From positions 1-64,000 of the forward strand of contig NZ_CAIUXT010000141.1 of the NCBI RefSeq assembly GCF_903903185.1: DNA of 64,000 nucleotides, given 5' to 3'. Within the stretch, counting starts at the first letter, position 1. The number at the start of each line of letters is the position of its first letter. This document shows positions 22,253 through 31,182 of the stretch, piece after piece. Made by a program: the position numbers and the translations under genes. The notes beneath the pieces were generated by a model. The model had not been told where the DNA came from, ran no database searches, and saw only the letters and a program-made list of their open reading frames with translations. This stretch comes from an uncultured Rhodoblastus sp. Lineage in GTDB: Bacteria; Pseudomonadota; Alphaproteobacteria; Rhizobiales; Beijerinckiaceae.

Positions 22253-24452
22253 GGACCGGGGCTTTTTCTTCGGCGGCAAGCACCACCACGCCAAACGGCG
22301 GCAGCGTCAGCACGATGCTTTGCGCGTCGCCGTGGGAGGGGATGTCCTCGGTCTCGCCGCCGCCGAAATTGCCGAGGCCGGAGCCGCCGTAGACCTCGGC
22401 GTCGGAGTTGAGCAATTCCCGCCACGCGCCCTTGAACGCCGCGCCGATTCGATAGGAAAAGCGAGGCTCCGGGGTGAAATTGAGCACGACGACGATGTCC
22501 TTCTCGCGCTGGCCGATGGAGCGGCGGTAGCCGATGACGCAATTTTCGTGGTCGTCGGTGACGATCCAGTTAAACCCCTCGTAAGAGGCGTCGAGACGGT
22601 GCATGGCCGGGTATGCGCGATAGAGCGCGTTGAGATCGCGCACCCAGCGCCGCATGCCATTCTTCAACAGGTTGAACGGATGCGGCCAGGGGAAGCCGGT
22701 GTCGTGGTTCCATTCGGTGTCCTGCGCCAGTTCGCAGCCCATAAACAACAGTTTCTTGCCCGGATGCGTCCACATATATCCATAGAGCAGGCGCAATTGC
22801 GCGTGGCGGCGCCATTCGTCGCCGGGCAATTTGTTGACCAGCGCGCCTTTGCCATGGACCACTTCGTCATGCGACAGCGGCAGCACGAAGGTTTCGGAAA
22901 AAGCGTAGCAGATGCTGAAAAGCAGGTCGTTGTGGTGCCATTTGCGGTAGATCGGGTCGCGCGCGAGGTAGTGCAGGGTGTCGTTCATCCAGCCCATGTT
23001 CCATTTGTAATGGAAGCCGAGCCCGCCATATTCGACGCTTGTCGTCACGCCGGGAAAGGCGGTGGATTCCTCGGCGATGGTGATGGCGCCGGGGCAGCGT
23101 TCGGCAAGGACGCCATTCATTTCGCGCAAGAAACCGATGGCTTCGAAATTTTCACGCCCGCCATAGACATTGGGAATCCATTCGCCCTCCGAACGCGAAT
23201 AGTCGCGGTAGAGCATGGAGGCGACGGCGTCGACGCGCAGCGCATCGACATGGAAGGTCTCGATCCAGTAGAGCGCGCTGGCGATCAGGAAATTGCGCAC
23301 TTCATGGCGGCCGAAATTATAGATCAGGGTGTTCCAGTCGCGATGAAAACCCTCGCGCGGATCGGCGTGTTCATAGAGCGGATTGCCGTCGAACGACACG
23401 AGGCCATAGGCGTCGTTGGGGAAATGGCCGGGCACCCAGTCGAGCGCCACGCCGATGCCGGCCCGATGGCAGGCGTCGATGAAACGCGCGAAATCGTCCG
23501 GCCCGCCGAGCCGCGAGGTCGGGGCGAACAGGCCGAGCGGCTGGTAGCCCCAGGAGCCGCCGAAAGGATGCTCCATGATCGGCATCAGTTCGATATGGGT
23601 GAACCCCATCTCGACGACATAGGGGATGAGCCGGTCAATCGCGCCGTCCCATGACACCGGGCATTCGAACTGGCCGCGCAGCCAGGACTCGATGTGGACC
23701 TCGTAAAAGCTCAGCGGCGCGTCGGGCGCCTGGGTTTTCACGCGGTCTTCGATCCAGCCGGCGTCGCTCCAGGCGATTTGCGGCGGCGCCGCGACGATGG
23801 AGGCGGTCAGCGGCGCGGGCTCGGCCATTTTGGCGAGCGGATCCGCCTTCCACGGGATTCGCTTGCCGCCATAGCCGGTGATGGCGAATTTGTAGCGCGC
23901 TCCGGCCTCGACGCCGGGCAGGAATAATTCCCAAACCCCCGCCTCGATGCGCAACCGCATCGGATGGCGGCAGGGGTTCCAGCCGTTGAAATCGCCCACC
24001 ACGGAGACGCAATGCGCATCGGGCGCCCAGACGGCGAACAGCACGCCCTTCTCGCCGGAAAATTCGCAGGAATTGGCGCCGAAACTATCGGCCATGCGGA
24101 ACAACCGGCCCTGCCGGAACAGGAAGATATCGTAATCGCTGAGCAGCGGCCCGAAAGCGTAAGGATCGACGATCACCTGGCTGACGCCGCTCCAGTCGAT
24201 CTTGAGCTTGTAGGCGCCGGGGGCGAGATCCTCCGCCGTAGCGGCGTCGCTAAGGAAAAACAGCCCGTCGCCGCGGGGCTGCATGTCGATTTCCCGTTTC
24301 CCCAGCAGGACCTTGACGCCTGTGGCGTAAGGCAGGAAAACCGTCAGGTCGATGCCGGCGCCGCCTTTTTTCGGCCCGAGAATGCCGAACGGGTCGCGGC
24401 ACTGGCCGGCTACGATCCGGGCAAGTTCCGCTTCGAAAGTTTGTTTGGTCAT
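22221..24452 (-). CDS. glgB: 1,4-alpha-glucan (glycogen) branching enzyme
   Basis: This 743-residue GH13 enzyme introduces alpha-1,6 branches into glycogen. The order is an N-terminal starch-branching domain (FEAELARIVAGQCRDPFGILGP), a carbohydrate-binding CBM48 domain (FAVWAPDAHCVSVVGDFNGW), the catalytic barrel and a C-terminal beta domain. The nucleophile Asp408 lies in DALRVDAVASML, the acid Glu461 in IAEESTAFPG, and the transition-state Asp in LSHDEVVHGKG; these are three residues later than in E. coli GlgB. The start at 24452 (MTKQTFEAEL) gives normal length. No other glg gene is adjacent, though pgi and the cyclic-glucan gene are in the window. Confidence 0.96.
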   Translation of the reverse strand: MTKQTFEAELARIVAGQCRDPFGILGPKKGGAGIDLTVFLPYATGVKVLLGKREIDMQPRGDGLFFLSDAATAEDLAPGAYKLKIDWSGVSQVIVDPYAFGPLLSDYDIFLFRQGRLFRMADSFGANSCEFSGEKGVLFAVWAPDAHCVSVVGDFNGWNPCRHPMRLRIEAGVWELFLPGVEAGARYKFAITGYGGKRIPWKADPLAKMAEPAPLTASIVAAPPQIAWSDAGWIEDRVKTQAPDAPLSFYEVHIESWLRGQFECPVSWDGAIDRLIPYVVEMGFTHIELMPIMEHPFGGSWGYQPLGLFAPTSRLGGPDDFARFIDACHRAGIGVALDWVPGHFPNDAYGLVSFDGNPLYEHADPREGFHRDWNTLIYNFGRHEVRNFLIASALYWIETFHVDALRVDAVASMLYRDYSRSEGEWIPNVYGGRENFEAIGFLREMNGVLAERCPGAITIAEESTAFPGVTTSVEYGGLGFHYKWNMGWMNDTLHYLARDPIYRKWHHNDLLFSICYAFSETFVLPLSHDEVVHGKGALVNKLPGDEWRRHAQLRLLYGYMWTHPGKKLLFMGCELAQDTEWNHDTGFPWPHPFNLLKNGMRRWVRDLNALYRAYPAMHRLDASYEGFNWIVTDDHENCVIGYRRSIGQREKDIVVVLNFTPEPRFSYRIGAAFKGAWRELLNSDAEVYGGSGLGNFGGGETEDIPSHGDAQSIVLTLPPFGVVVLAAEEKAPVLSLPKNSAAG

Positions 24453-24691
24453 GATCGCTTCCCGCTTTTTGCAAACTCTTATACTCCTTCCCGGCGCGGC
24501 GGGGGGTAAAAAGCGGCATGATCCAGCGCAAACTTGTTCATTGCCGCAAATTCTGCCAGTTTCCGCGCGGCAACAGCGTTTTTGAGGTGGGCAGATGCCG
24601 CGTTGCTTCAAGAAAATGCGTAAAAACAAAAGCTTAGAGAGCACTCGGTGAACGGATATTCTACCCGAGGGCTTCGCAGTCTGGAGTCGTC

Positions 24692-25504
24692 ATGTCGCGT
24701 CTGGCCAAAATTCTCTCCATCGCCGGCTCGGACCCGTCCGGCGGCGCTGGCGTGCAGGGCGATCTGAAGACCTTTTCGGCGCTCGGCTGCTATGGCATGG
24801 CGGCGATCAGCGCGCTGACGGCGCAGAATACGCTTGGCGTCCAGGGCGTGCATATCGTCCCCGCCGATTTCGTCGCGAAGCAGATCGAGGCGGTGTTCGC
24901 CGACATCGCGGTGGATGCGGTCAAGATCGGCATGATCGGCGCGGCCAGGAATGTCGAAGCCATCGCCACGCAATTGCGGCGGGCCGGCGCAAAAAATGTC
25001 GTGCTCGATCCGGTGCTCGTCGCCAGCAGCGGCCATACGCTCGGCGGCGCGAAGGTCAGGGCGCCGATCCGCGAAAAACTGTTTCCGCTGGCGCGGCTGG
25101 TGACGCCCAATCTGATGGAAAGCGCGCTGCTGGCGGGTGGACGGATGCCGGAAAACGCCTCGGACATGCGCGCCATGGCGCTGAAACTTCATGGGCTGGG
25201 AGCGCCGGCGGTGCTGGTCAAGGGCGGCCATCTGCCCGATGGCGAGGCTTTCGACCTGCTCTACGACGGCGCCGATTTCACCGAATTTTCTTCCCCGCGC
25301 GTGGCGACGCGCAATACCCACGGCACCGGCTGCATGCTGTCGGCCGCCATCGCCGCCCGACTCGGCCAGGGCGCGGATTTGAAAGAGGCGGTCGGCGACG
25401 CCAAGAAATTCTTGAACGCGGCGCTGGCGGCGGGCGCGACCATGGAAATCGGCGCGGGCCACGGCCCGCCGCAGCCGTTTTTCGCACTGTGGGGTCGCGG
25501 TTGA
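24692..25504 (+). CDS. thiD: Hydroxymethylpyrimidine/phosphomethylpyrimidine kinase
   Basis: This 270-residue ribokinase-fold enzyme phosphorylates HMP and HMP-phosphate in thiamine biosynthesis. Family features are AGSDPSGGAGVQGDLKTFSALG at the substrate site, VDAVKIGMIG, DPVLVASSG, TPNLMESALLAG and the anion-hole motif NTHGTGCMLSAAIAARL with the catalytic Cys/Asp region. Length is standard. No other thi genes adjoin and no TPP riboswitch (THI box) was recognised in the 239 bp upstream. Confidence 0.94.
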   Translation: MSRLAKILSIAGSDPSGGAGVQGDLKTFSALGCYGMAAISALTAQNTLGVQGVHIVPADFVAKQIEAVFADIAVDAVKIGMIGAARNVEAIATQLRRAGAKNVVLDPVLVASSGHTLGGAKVRAPIREKLFPLARLVTPNLMESALLAGGRMPENASDMRAMALKLHGLGAPAVLVKGGHLPDGEAFDLLYDGADFTEFSSPRVATRNTHGTGCMLSAAIAARLGQGADLKEAVGDAKKFLNAALAAGATMEIGAGHGPPQPFFALWGRG

Positions 25505-26028
25505 GGGGCTGAGGTTTTTTTCGCCGGTGAGGTCCGCTCGGCGCGAGGCGCCGCCGGCGGCGGTCGCGGCGGCCTTCTCATATCAAGCCGAACAGCGTCT
25601 TGCCGATGCGTCAAATCGGTGGTTTGCGGGGTCATAGGGGCTAAGGCAGTTTTTAACCCCAGGCGGCCCGTCTCAAACCTTGGACGTGGGTTTCGCAATT
25701 TGCGTTGCGAAATACAACCAACCTTAGCAATGCCATCCCATTTTGCAATATATTGGCTCTTGAGAGACCACTTGAAAATTTTTAGTGCGGAAATTTTTTC
25801 GAGCGGAATCAACGAGATAAATTTCATAAAATTTTATATCCTATTGAAATTATTGGTATTTTTATCATTTTCCAGAAAGCGGCGGCAGCTTCGAAGCCAC
25901 GAAATTCATTTTTGAAAACCCCCGATAAATTTCAGGCGCAATACTTGCCATATCCTTTTCAGGCTGCATGGCAACCTTCCAAACGCGCGGTCGCGGTCAC
26001 TGGAATCATCATTCACGGGGAATCCGAT
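25505..26028. other. Intergenic stretch with lower GC and an inverted repeat, no gene seen
   Basis: These 524 bases separate thiD from the PEP-CTERM gene. The first part is GC-rich; from about 25690 the sequence becomes AT-rich. TTTCGCAA (25691-25698) and TTGCGAAA (25705-25712) form an 8-bp inverted repeat with a 6-base spacer, possibly an operator. Short open frames are present but have no ribosome site or family resemblance. The promoter of the downstream gene is presumably in the AT-rich half. Confidence 0.5.
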
Positions 26029-26691
26029 ATGAATATCAATTCAACCCTTATGGGCGCGGCTCTGGCGGCGGCGGGACTTGCCTTGACGTTCGTGGAAACG
26101 GCCAACGCCGCGGTTTACAATTTCGATGTGATCTACTCCGGCAACGGCGCCGCCGTGCTTGCGCCGGGCAGCGACGACATGCTTGGCGTTGCGCCGGTAA
26201 ATGGAGACACGGTCAACTACAGCATTACCGGGAGTGGCAGCGATTATTGGACGACGCTACAAGCAGGCGGTCCGTTCATCGATGGCGCAATTGGCGACCT
26301 TTTGGTGTCGAACAACGCCGCGGTTGGCGGTTTCAACTACGCCTTCTCGTTCAATCAAGGCGGCATTCAGCAGTTCGCAGGTTCGGGATCGGGCGATCAG
26401 TGTTGCGCCGACCTCGGGCCGCGGCAAATCGATTTTCCGAATGCAATGAAATTCAACAACTTCTCCGAGTCGATCACCTTGACTTCGATTGCCGGGCCGC
26501 TTCAGTTTGGTTCTCTCCTGCCAGCTTGGCCGGGGCAATCGCCCGAGGGCGGCGCGCCGAATTATTTCTCTTACTCCGGGAGCGTTTCGGCAGTTCCCGA
26601 ACCTGCAACCTGGGCGACGATGCTCGCGGGCTTCGCCGTGCTCGGCTTCGTCGGATATCGCCGCAACAGGATCGCGTCCGTCGCCGCCTGA
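26029..26691 (+). CDS. PEP-CTERM sorting domain protein, exported
   Basis: This 220-residue protein has a signal peptide (about residues 1-27, LMGAALAAAGLALTFVETANA), a beta-rich glycine/serine/asparagine domain, and a C-terminal PEP-CTERM signal: AVPEPATWATMLAGFAVLGFVGYRRNR, comprising the PEP motif, a membrane helix and a basic end. In bacteria with exosortase (EpsH/XrtA) the tail is cleaved and the protein delivered to the surface, often with exopolysaccharide. No exosortase gene is in the window. The start has ACGGGGAA about 7 bases upstream. Two adjacent cysteines (DQCCADLG) occur in the body. Confidence 0.88.
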   Translation: MNINSTLMGAALAAAGLALTFVETANAAVYNFDVIYSGNGAAVLAPGSDDMLGVAPVNGDTVNYSITGSGSDYWTTLQAGGPFIDGAIGDLLVSNNAAVGGFNYAFSFNQGGIQQFAGSGSGDQCCADLGPRQIDFPNAMKFNNFSESITLTSIAGPLQFGSLLPAWPGQSPEGGAPNYFSYSGSVSAVPEPATWATMLAGFAVLGFVGYRRNRIASVAA

Positions 26692-26712
26692 TCGAAATCA
26701 ATTTTGGATAAA

Positions 26713-26746
26713 GGGAAGACCGCCGCGAGGCGGTCTTCCTGGTTTT
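26713..26746 (+). terminator. Rho-independent terminator of the PEP-CTERM gene
   Basis: GGAAGACCGCC (26714-26724) and GGCGGTCTTCC (26729-26739) form a perfect 11-bp stem with a GCGA loop, followed by TGGTTTTC. It is 22 bp after the PEP-CTERM stop and is one of the clearest terminators in the window. It also lies just beyond the end of the convergent NlpC/P60 gene. Confidence 0.88.
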
Positions 26747-26791
26747 CAAGGCCCGCAGCGCCGATTTGAACGCCTGCTGCCGTATCCCGTA

Positions 26792-27640
26792 TCACAGCCG
26801 CCGGATCGACGTGATCTCCGCCAATTCTCTTGAGCGGATGCGGTCGCAGACCAGCGCCAGCGGTTCGCTGGCGACGGCCATGTGGAAGGCGTTGGCGTGG
26901 ATCATTTGGGTCTCGCTCTGCATGATCCCGACATGGCCGCGCCAGAACACAAGATCGCCGCGACGCAAGCCGCGCAAGGATGGATCGACGTCGACGCGAC
27001 GCCCGAGCGCGGCCTCCATCATGTCGGCATCACGCGGCGAAGCTATGCCGACCGAGGCCAGCGCCACCTGGGTGAGGCCCGAACAGTCGATGCCGATATC
27101 GGTCTTGCCGCCCCACAGATAAGGCGTGTGCAGGAAAAGTTCGGCCTGGGCGACGAAATCGCGCAAGGGTTTTTCCAGCGGGCTCAGGTGGCGCGAAAAC
27201 ACGTGGCCGCCGGTCGCGGTCTCGCTGAATTGCGGGGCGGTCGCGGCGACAGCGACCTCGGCGCCGAAGGGCAAAGCGTCGAGCGGCGGCGATTTGATGT
27301 CGGGCGCCGAGTAGACCATGGTGTGGCGGGCGCGCACGCGATGGTTCGGCTTGACGATGTTTTCGGTCAGCGCCTCGGCGGCGATATAGCCGACATAGCG
27401 GTCGCGGTCGAGCTGGCCCCAGCACCAGCCGTTTTTTTCCTCATAGACGATCAGGGTTTCGCCGTGCAGCGCCTGGGTTTCGGTGGCGGAGTCGTCGGAA
27501 GGGCTCTTGCGCAGATCGATATGGGAGGCGCGGACCTGCATCCGGCGCCCCGGCGCATAGGCGTCGGCCTTGATGCTGTCGCGCAGATGTTGCGCCGCAA
27601 GATCCGGGCGGGCGGGGGTCAGTCGCTTGTCGTAAGTCAA
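26792..27640 (-). CDS. NlpC/P60 family cell-wall hydrolase with SH3 domains
   Basis: This 282-residue protein has two N-terminal bacterial SH3-like regions (about 30-90 and 100-150, for example VRASHIDLRKSPSDDSATET) and a C-terminal NlpC/P60 peptidase domain. The catalytic Cys is in GIDCSGLTQ, the His in RGHVGIMQ, and a third polar residue follows in MIHANAF. Such enzymes cleave the D-gamma-glutamyl-diaminopimelate bond of peptidoglycan. No signal peptide is visible. The best start is a TTG at 27640 (TYDKRLTPARPDL), which matches the conserved LTPARPDLAA beginning of homologues. It follows the aminopeptidase gene with a 12-base G/C run between. Confidence 0.85.
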   Translation of the reverse strand: MTYDKRLTPARPDLAAQHLRDSIKADAYAPGRRMQVRASHIDLRKSPSDDSATETQALHGETLIVYEEKNGWCWGQLDRDRYVGYIAAEALTENIVKPNHRVRARHTMVYSAPDIKSPPLDALPFGAEVAVAATAPQFSETATGGHVFSRHLSPLEKPLRDFVAQAELFLHTPYLWGGKTDIGIDCSGLTQVALASVGIASPRDADMMEAALGRRVDVDPSLRGLRRGDLVFWRGHVGIMQSETQMIHANAFHMAVASEPLALVCDRIRSRELAEITSIRRL

Positions 27641-27662
27641 GACGTCGCTCTCGGGATGATTT

Positions 27663-27674
27663 GGGGGGGGGGGG
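27663..27674. repeat. 12-base homopolymer G tract upstream of the NlpC/P60 gene
   Basis: A run of 12 G on the plus strand (12 C on the coding strand) lies 22 bp before the NlpC/P60 start codon and 28 bp after the aminopeptidase stop. Runs this long are prone to length change by slipped-strand mispairing and also to sequencing error. It does not lie in a coding region by this annotation. Confidence 0.9.
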
Positions 27675-27701
27675 CGCCGGGAAAACTTTATCCTTGCCGG
27701 G

Positions 27702-29108
27702 TTAGCGAAGCTTTGCCGTTCCGAATCTTTCGCGCGCCAGGCTGAAGACCAGCCGCGCCGCCTGCGCTTCGCCGCCCTCGGGGCGCCCCGGACGGGCGGC
27801 GGGCGTCCAGCCATAGACATCGAAATGCGCCCAGGATGCGTCCTTCGAGACGAAGCGGCGCAGAAACAGGGCGGCGAGGATCGCCCCCGCCATGCCGCCT
27901 GCCGGCGCATTGTTCAGGTCGGCGATCTTGCCATCGAGTTTGGCCGCATAGGGTTTCCAGAGCGGCAGGCGCCAGACCGGATCGTTGACGGCGAACCCAT
28001 GGCGGGAAATGGCTTCGGCCAAAGCCTCGTCGTCGGTGAAGAACGGCGGCAGGTCCGGCCCCAGCGCCACCCGCGCGGCGCCGGTGAGCGTGGCGAAATC
28101 AATCAACAGCTCCGGCTTTTCCTCATCGGCCAAGGCCAGCGCGTCGGCGAGGATCAGCCGTCCCTCGGCGTCGGTATTGCCGATTTCGACGCTGAGGCCG
28201 TTGCGGCTGCGATAGACGTCGCCGGGCCGAAAAGCCTCGCCGGAGACCGAATTCTCGACAATGGGGATCAGCACGCGCAGGCTCACGTCGAGATTTCCCG
28301 CCATGATCAGCGCCGCGGCGACCAGCGCCGCCGCCGCGCCGCCCATGTCCTTTTTCATCAGGCCCATGGCGCTTTCGGGCTTGATGTTGAGACCGCCGGA
28401 ATCGAAACAGACGCCCTTGCCGACCAGCGTCAACTTGCGCGTCCGCTTCGGCTTCCAGCGCAACTCGACGAGGCGTGGGGCGCGCGACGAGCCTTTGCCG
28501 ACCGCGTGAATCAGCGGAAAATCATGTTCGAGCGCCTTGCCGCGAATGACTTTCGCCTTGGCGCCGAAATGTTCGGCAAGGCCGAGCGCCGCCGCCTCCA
28601 GTTCGTCCGGGCCGAGATCGTTGGCCGGAGTGTCGATCAGGTCGCGGCCGAAGGCGACGCAGGAGGCCATGGACTCGACGGCGCGCGCGTCGACGCCCTC
28701 GGGCGCGGCGAGCTTTACGCGCTGGCGCAGGTTCTTGTAGCGGGCGAAGCCATGGGCGCCGAGCAGGAAGGCCAGCGCCGCAAGCTCGGGATTTTGCGGA
28801 TTTTCGACCCAGCGATAGGCGCCGGCAGGCAGAATCGTCGCCAAGGCGCCGGGCTGGAACGGATCGGCGGCGTCTTCATCGAGGCAGAACGCCACGCCGG
28901 GCGCGCCGCCGGCCTGCGCGAACCAGAAATGGCGCCCGGGTTTGGCGTCGAAGGAGGTGGCCGCGGCGAATCGCAGCGCCTCGGCGGGCAGGCCGGCGGG
29001 CGCTTTCGGTTCGAGCAGGGCGGTTTTCAACTGCTTGGCGCCGGTCAGCCAGACGGGGATGGATTTTTCCGCCGGGTCGGCGAAGTTGAGTTTGGGCATT
29101 TCGAACAT
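27702..29108 (-). CDS. M17 leucyl aminopeptidase family protein
   Basis: This 468-residue enzyme belongs to the zinc-dependent M17 leucine aminopeptidases that remove N-terminal amino acids. Metal and catalytic residues lie in LVGKGVCFDSGGLNIK, DMGGAAAALVAA and the signature NTDAEGRLILADALALA. The N-terminal half is the variable macrodomain-like region. The start at 29108 (MFEMPKLNF) is preferred; an upstream frame to 29165 adds residues without support. An NlpC/P60 cell-wall hydrolase follows in the same direction, a pairing seen in other alphaproteobacteria and suggestive of peptidoglycan peptide recycling. Confidence 0.92.
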   Translation of the reverse strand: MFEMPKLNFADPAEKSIPVWLTGAKQLKTALLEPKAPAGLPAEALRFAAATSFDAKPGRHFWFAQAGGAPGVAFCLDEDAADPFQPGALATILPAGAYRWVENPQNPELAALAFLLGAHGFARYKNLRQRVKLAAPEGVDARAVESMASCVAFGRDLIDTPANDLGPDELEAAALGLAEHFGAKAKVIRGKALEHDFPLIHAVGKGSSRAPRLVELRWKPKRTRKLTLVGKGVCFDSGGLNIKPESAMGLMKKDMGGAAAALVAAALIMAGNLDVSLRVLIPIVENSVSGEAFRPGDVYRSRNGLSVEIGNTDAEGRLILADALALADEEKPELLIDFATLTGAARVALGPDLPPFFTDDEALAEAISRHGFAVNDPVWRLPLWKPYAAKLDGKIADLNNAPAGGMAGAILAALFLRRFVSKDASWAHFDVYGWTPAARPGRPEGGEAQAARLVFSLARERFGTAKLR

Positions 29109-29246
29109 GGGAATCCGCCTGGGCTGCATAGCGTTTTCGGCAACCCGACCGTTCGGGTCAAACAAAGGGATAGCCGATTAACGTTCCATTAGGGTTAACG
29201 AATTATTCTCCTGTCTTGAAGTCCAAAAGCAAGGGATGGGCGGTCG

Positions 29247-30080
29247 ATGGGTTTTGGCAGGGGGTCGCGCCGGGTCGTGCCGCTCGCGCTGGGCTTTGCC
29301 GCCCTGCTGGCGCTTTCCGGCTGCAAGTCCGTGGACATGGACAGTCTCACCGGCTCGATCGGCGCGCCGGCGCGCCCGGCCTCTTCGTCGCAAGAGGATT
29401 TGCGCCGCTTTTCCGAACAATGGCGCCAGCGCTACGAGCAGCATCCCGACGACAAGGCCGTCGCCATGGCCTATGCCAAGGCGCTGCGCGCCCGGGACCT
29501 CAACGCGCAAGCGGCGGCGGTGTTGCAGGATCTGGCGATCCGTCATGCGCAGGACCGCGAGGTGCTCGCCGCCTATGGCAAGACGCTCGCCGACGCCGGG
29601 CAATTGCAGCGCGCGCAAAGCGTTCTGGAACAGGCCGATACCCCGGATAATCCCAATTGGTCGGTGGTTTCCGCGCGAGGTTCGATCTCGGATCAGCTCG
29701 GCGACCACGCGAGCGCGCAGGCCTATTACGACACGGCGTTAAAGCTCGCGCCGGGCGAGCCGTCGGTCCTGTCCAATCTCGGCCTGTCCTATGCGCTGCA
29801 ACGCGATCTTCCCCGCGCGGAAAACGTTTTACGCGAGGCGTCCGCAAGCCCCAAAGCCGACCAGCGCGAGCGGCAGAATCTGGCGCTGGTGCTGGCGCTC
29901 GAAGGCAAGTTCGCCGAGGCCGAACAAGTTTCCGCGCGGGATTTGCCGCCGGAACAGGCGCGGGAAAATGTCGCGGCGATCCGCCAGATGATCTCGCAAT
30001 CCAACCCCTGGCGCGACCTCCAGTCGCCCAGGGCGCGCCAGCCGAAAGTCCGCGTCAATCTCGATCCGGCGGCGGGCTGA
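29247..30080 (+). CDS. TPR lipoprotein, TadD-like
   Basis: This 277-residue protein has a lipoprotein signal: basic start, hydrophobic stretch VVPLALGFAALLALSGC with Cys26 as the lipidation site. After a Ser/Ala-rich linker come TPR motifs from about residue 55 (KAVAMAYAKALRARDLNAQAAAVLQDL, YGKTLADAGQLQRAQSVLEQA, LSNLGLSYALQRDLPRAENVLREA). It resembles TadD of the Flp/Tad pilus system, but no other tad gene is present, so an orphan TadD or a general envelope TPR lipoprotein is possible. Gene neighbours are unrelated. Confidence 0.83.
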   Translation: MGFGRGSRRVVPLALGFAALLALSGCKSVDMDSLTGSIGAPARPASSSQEDLRRFSEQWRQRYEQHPDDKAVAMAYAKALRARDLNAQAAAVLQDLAIRHAQDREVLAAYGKTLADAGQLQRAQSVLEQADTPDNPNWSVVSARGSISDQLGDHASAQAYYDTALKLAPGEPSVLSNLGLSYALQRDLPRAENVLREASASPKADQRERQNLALVLALEGKFAEAEQVSARDLPPEQARENVAAIRQMISQSNPWRDLQSPRARQPKVRVNLDPAAG

Positions 30081-30241
30081 GCGGCGTTGGTCAAGGCCGA
30101 AGCCGGATCATCGGGGCTTTGCGCGACCTGACGGTTTCTGATGCTTTCGGCGTTGATGCGGCAAGGGGGAAACGGCGACCTTCTGGAGCCGAATTCGCGA
30201 TTCGGACCAAACCTGCGCCTCAGCCAAGAGCCGCCGGGGGA

Positions 30242-31105
30242 TCAGACGTGTTCCGCGCCCCAGGCATGTTCGGCGACAAATTTATAGGGGTAATCCGGTT
30301 CGACATAGCCTTTGGCTTCCTGACGCTTGGGCAGCTTCACCTTTTCGCGTTTCAGGTCCTCATGGGGAACATGCCGCAGCACATGGTCGATGACGTTGAG
30401 GCGGGCGCGTTTCTTGTCGTCCGAACGGAGCACGAACCAGGGCGCCCAGGGCGTATCGGTCGCCGCGAACATGGCGTCGCGGGCGCGCGAATAATCGTAC
30501 CAGCGGCTGAAGCTCTTCAAATCCATCGGCGACAGTTTCCAAATCTTGCGACCGTCGTCGATGCGGGCCAGGAGTCGGCGTTCCTGCTCCTCCTCGCTGA
30601 CCTCCAGCCAGATTTTCAGCAGGATGATGCCGGATTCGACCATCGCCTTTTCAACGCCGGGCGCCTGTTCCAGGAAGCGCTCGACCTGCGACTCGGAGGC
30701 GAAGCCCATGACGCGCTCGACTCCGGCGCGGTTGTACCAGGACCGGTCGAAGATCACGATCTCGCCTGCCGCCGGCAAATGCTCGATATAGCGCTGGGTA
30801 TACATCTGCGACTTCTGGCGTTCGGTCGGGGCCGGCAGCGCGACGACGCGGAAGACGCGCGGGCTGACGCGTTCGGTGAGCGCCTTGATGCAGCCGCCCT
30901 TGCCGGCGCCGTCGCGGCCTTCGAAAATAATGCAGACCTTGAGGCTCTTGGCGATGACCCACTGCTGGAGCTTCACCAGTTCGACGTGAAGCTTCTTCAG
31001 TTCGTTTCGATAGACCTTGTTCGTCAGCTTTCCGCCTGCGGCCGCTGCGGCCGCTGCGGGCGGTTCGGCGGCATGGTCGAAGTTCTTCTTGTTTTTCTTG
31101 CCCAA
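30242..31105 (-). CDS. ppk2: Polyphosphate kinase 2
   Basis: This 287-residue PPK2 enzyme transfers phosphate between polyphosphate and nucleotides. The Walker A motif EGRDGAGKGG is at about 64-73, the lid region contains LPAPTERQKSQMYTQRYIEHLP, and the Walker B motif IVIFDRSWYNRAGVERVMGF is intact. An Ala-rich basic N-terminal extension (residues 1-27) precedes the domain. Length and motifs match single-domain PPK2, which mainly phosphorylates nucleoside diphosphates using polyphosphate; ADP versus GDP preference cannot be decided. No exopolyphosphatase gene adjoins. Confidence 0.93.
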   Translation of the reverse strand: MGKKNKKNFDHAAEPPAAAAAAAGGKLTNKVYRNELKKLHVELVKLQQWVIAKSLKVCIIFEGRDGAGKGGCIKALTERVSPRVFRVVALPAPTERQKSQMYTQRYIEHLPAAGEIVIFDRSWYNRAGVERVMGFASESQVERFLEQAPGVEKAMVESGIILLKIWLEVSEEEQERRLLARIDDGRKIWKLSPMDLKSFSRWYDYSRARDAMFAATDTPWAPWFVLRSDDKKRARLNVIDHVLRHVPHEDLKREKVKLPKRQEAKGYVEPDYPYKFVAEHAWGAEHV

Positions 31106-31182
31106 TTCAGGATCTCCTCAACGACATTTCACGCCGACGCATAGTACACCCGAGACTTTTCGGTTCGCCCTTCAGGCCCGCC

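Noticed and set aside
24453-24691. TPP riboswitch upstream of thiD
   Set aside because: No THI-box-like conserved blocks were found in the glgB-thiD gap.
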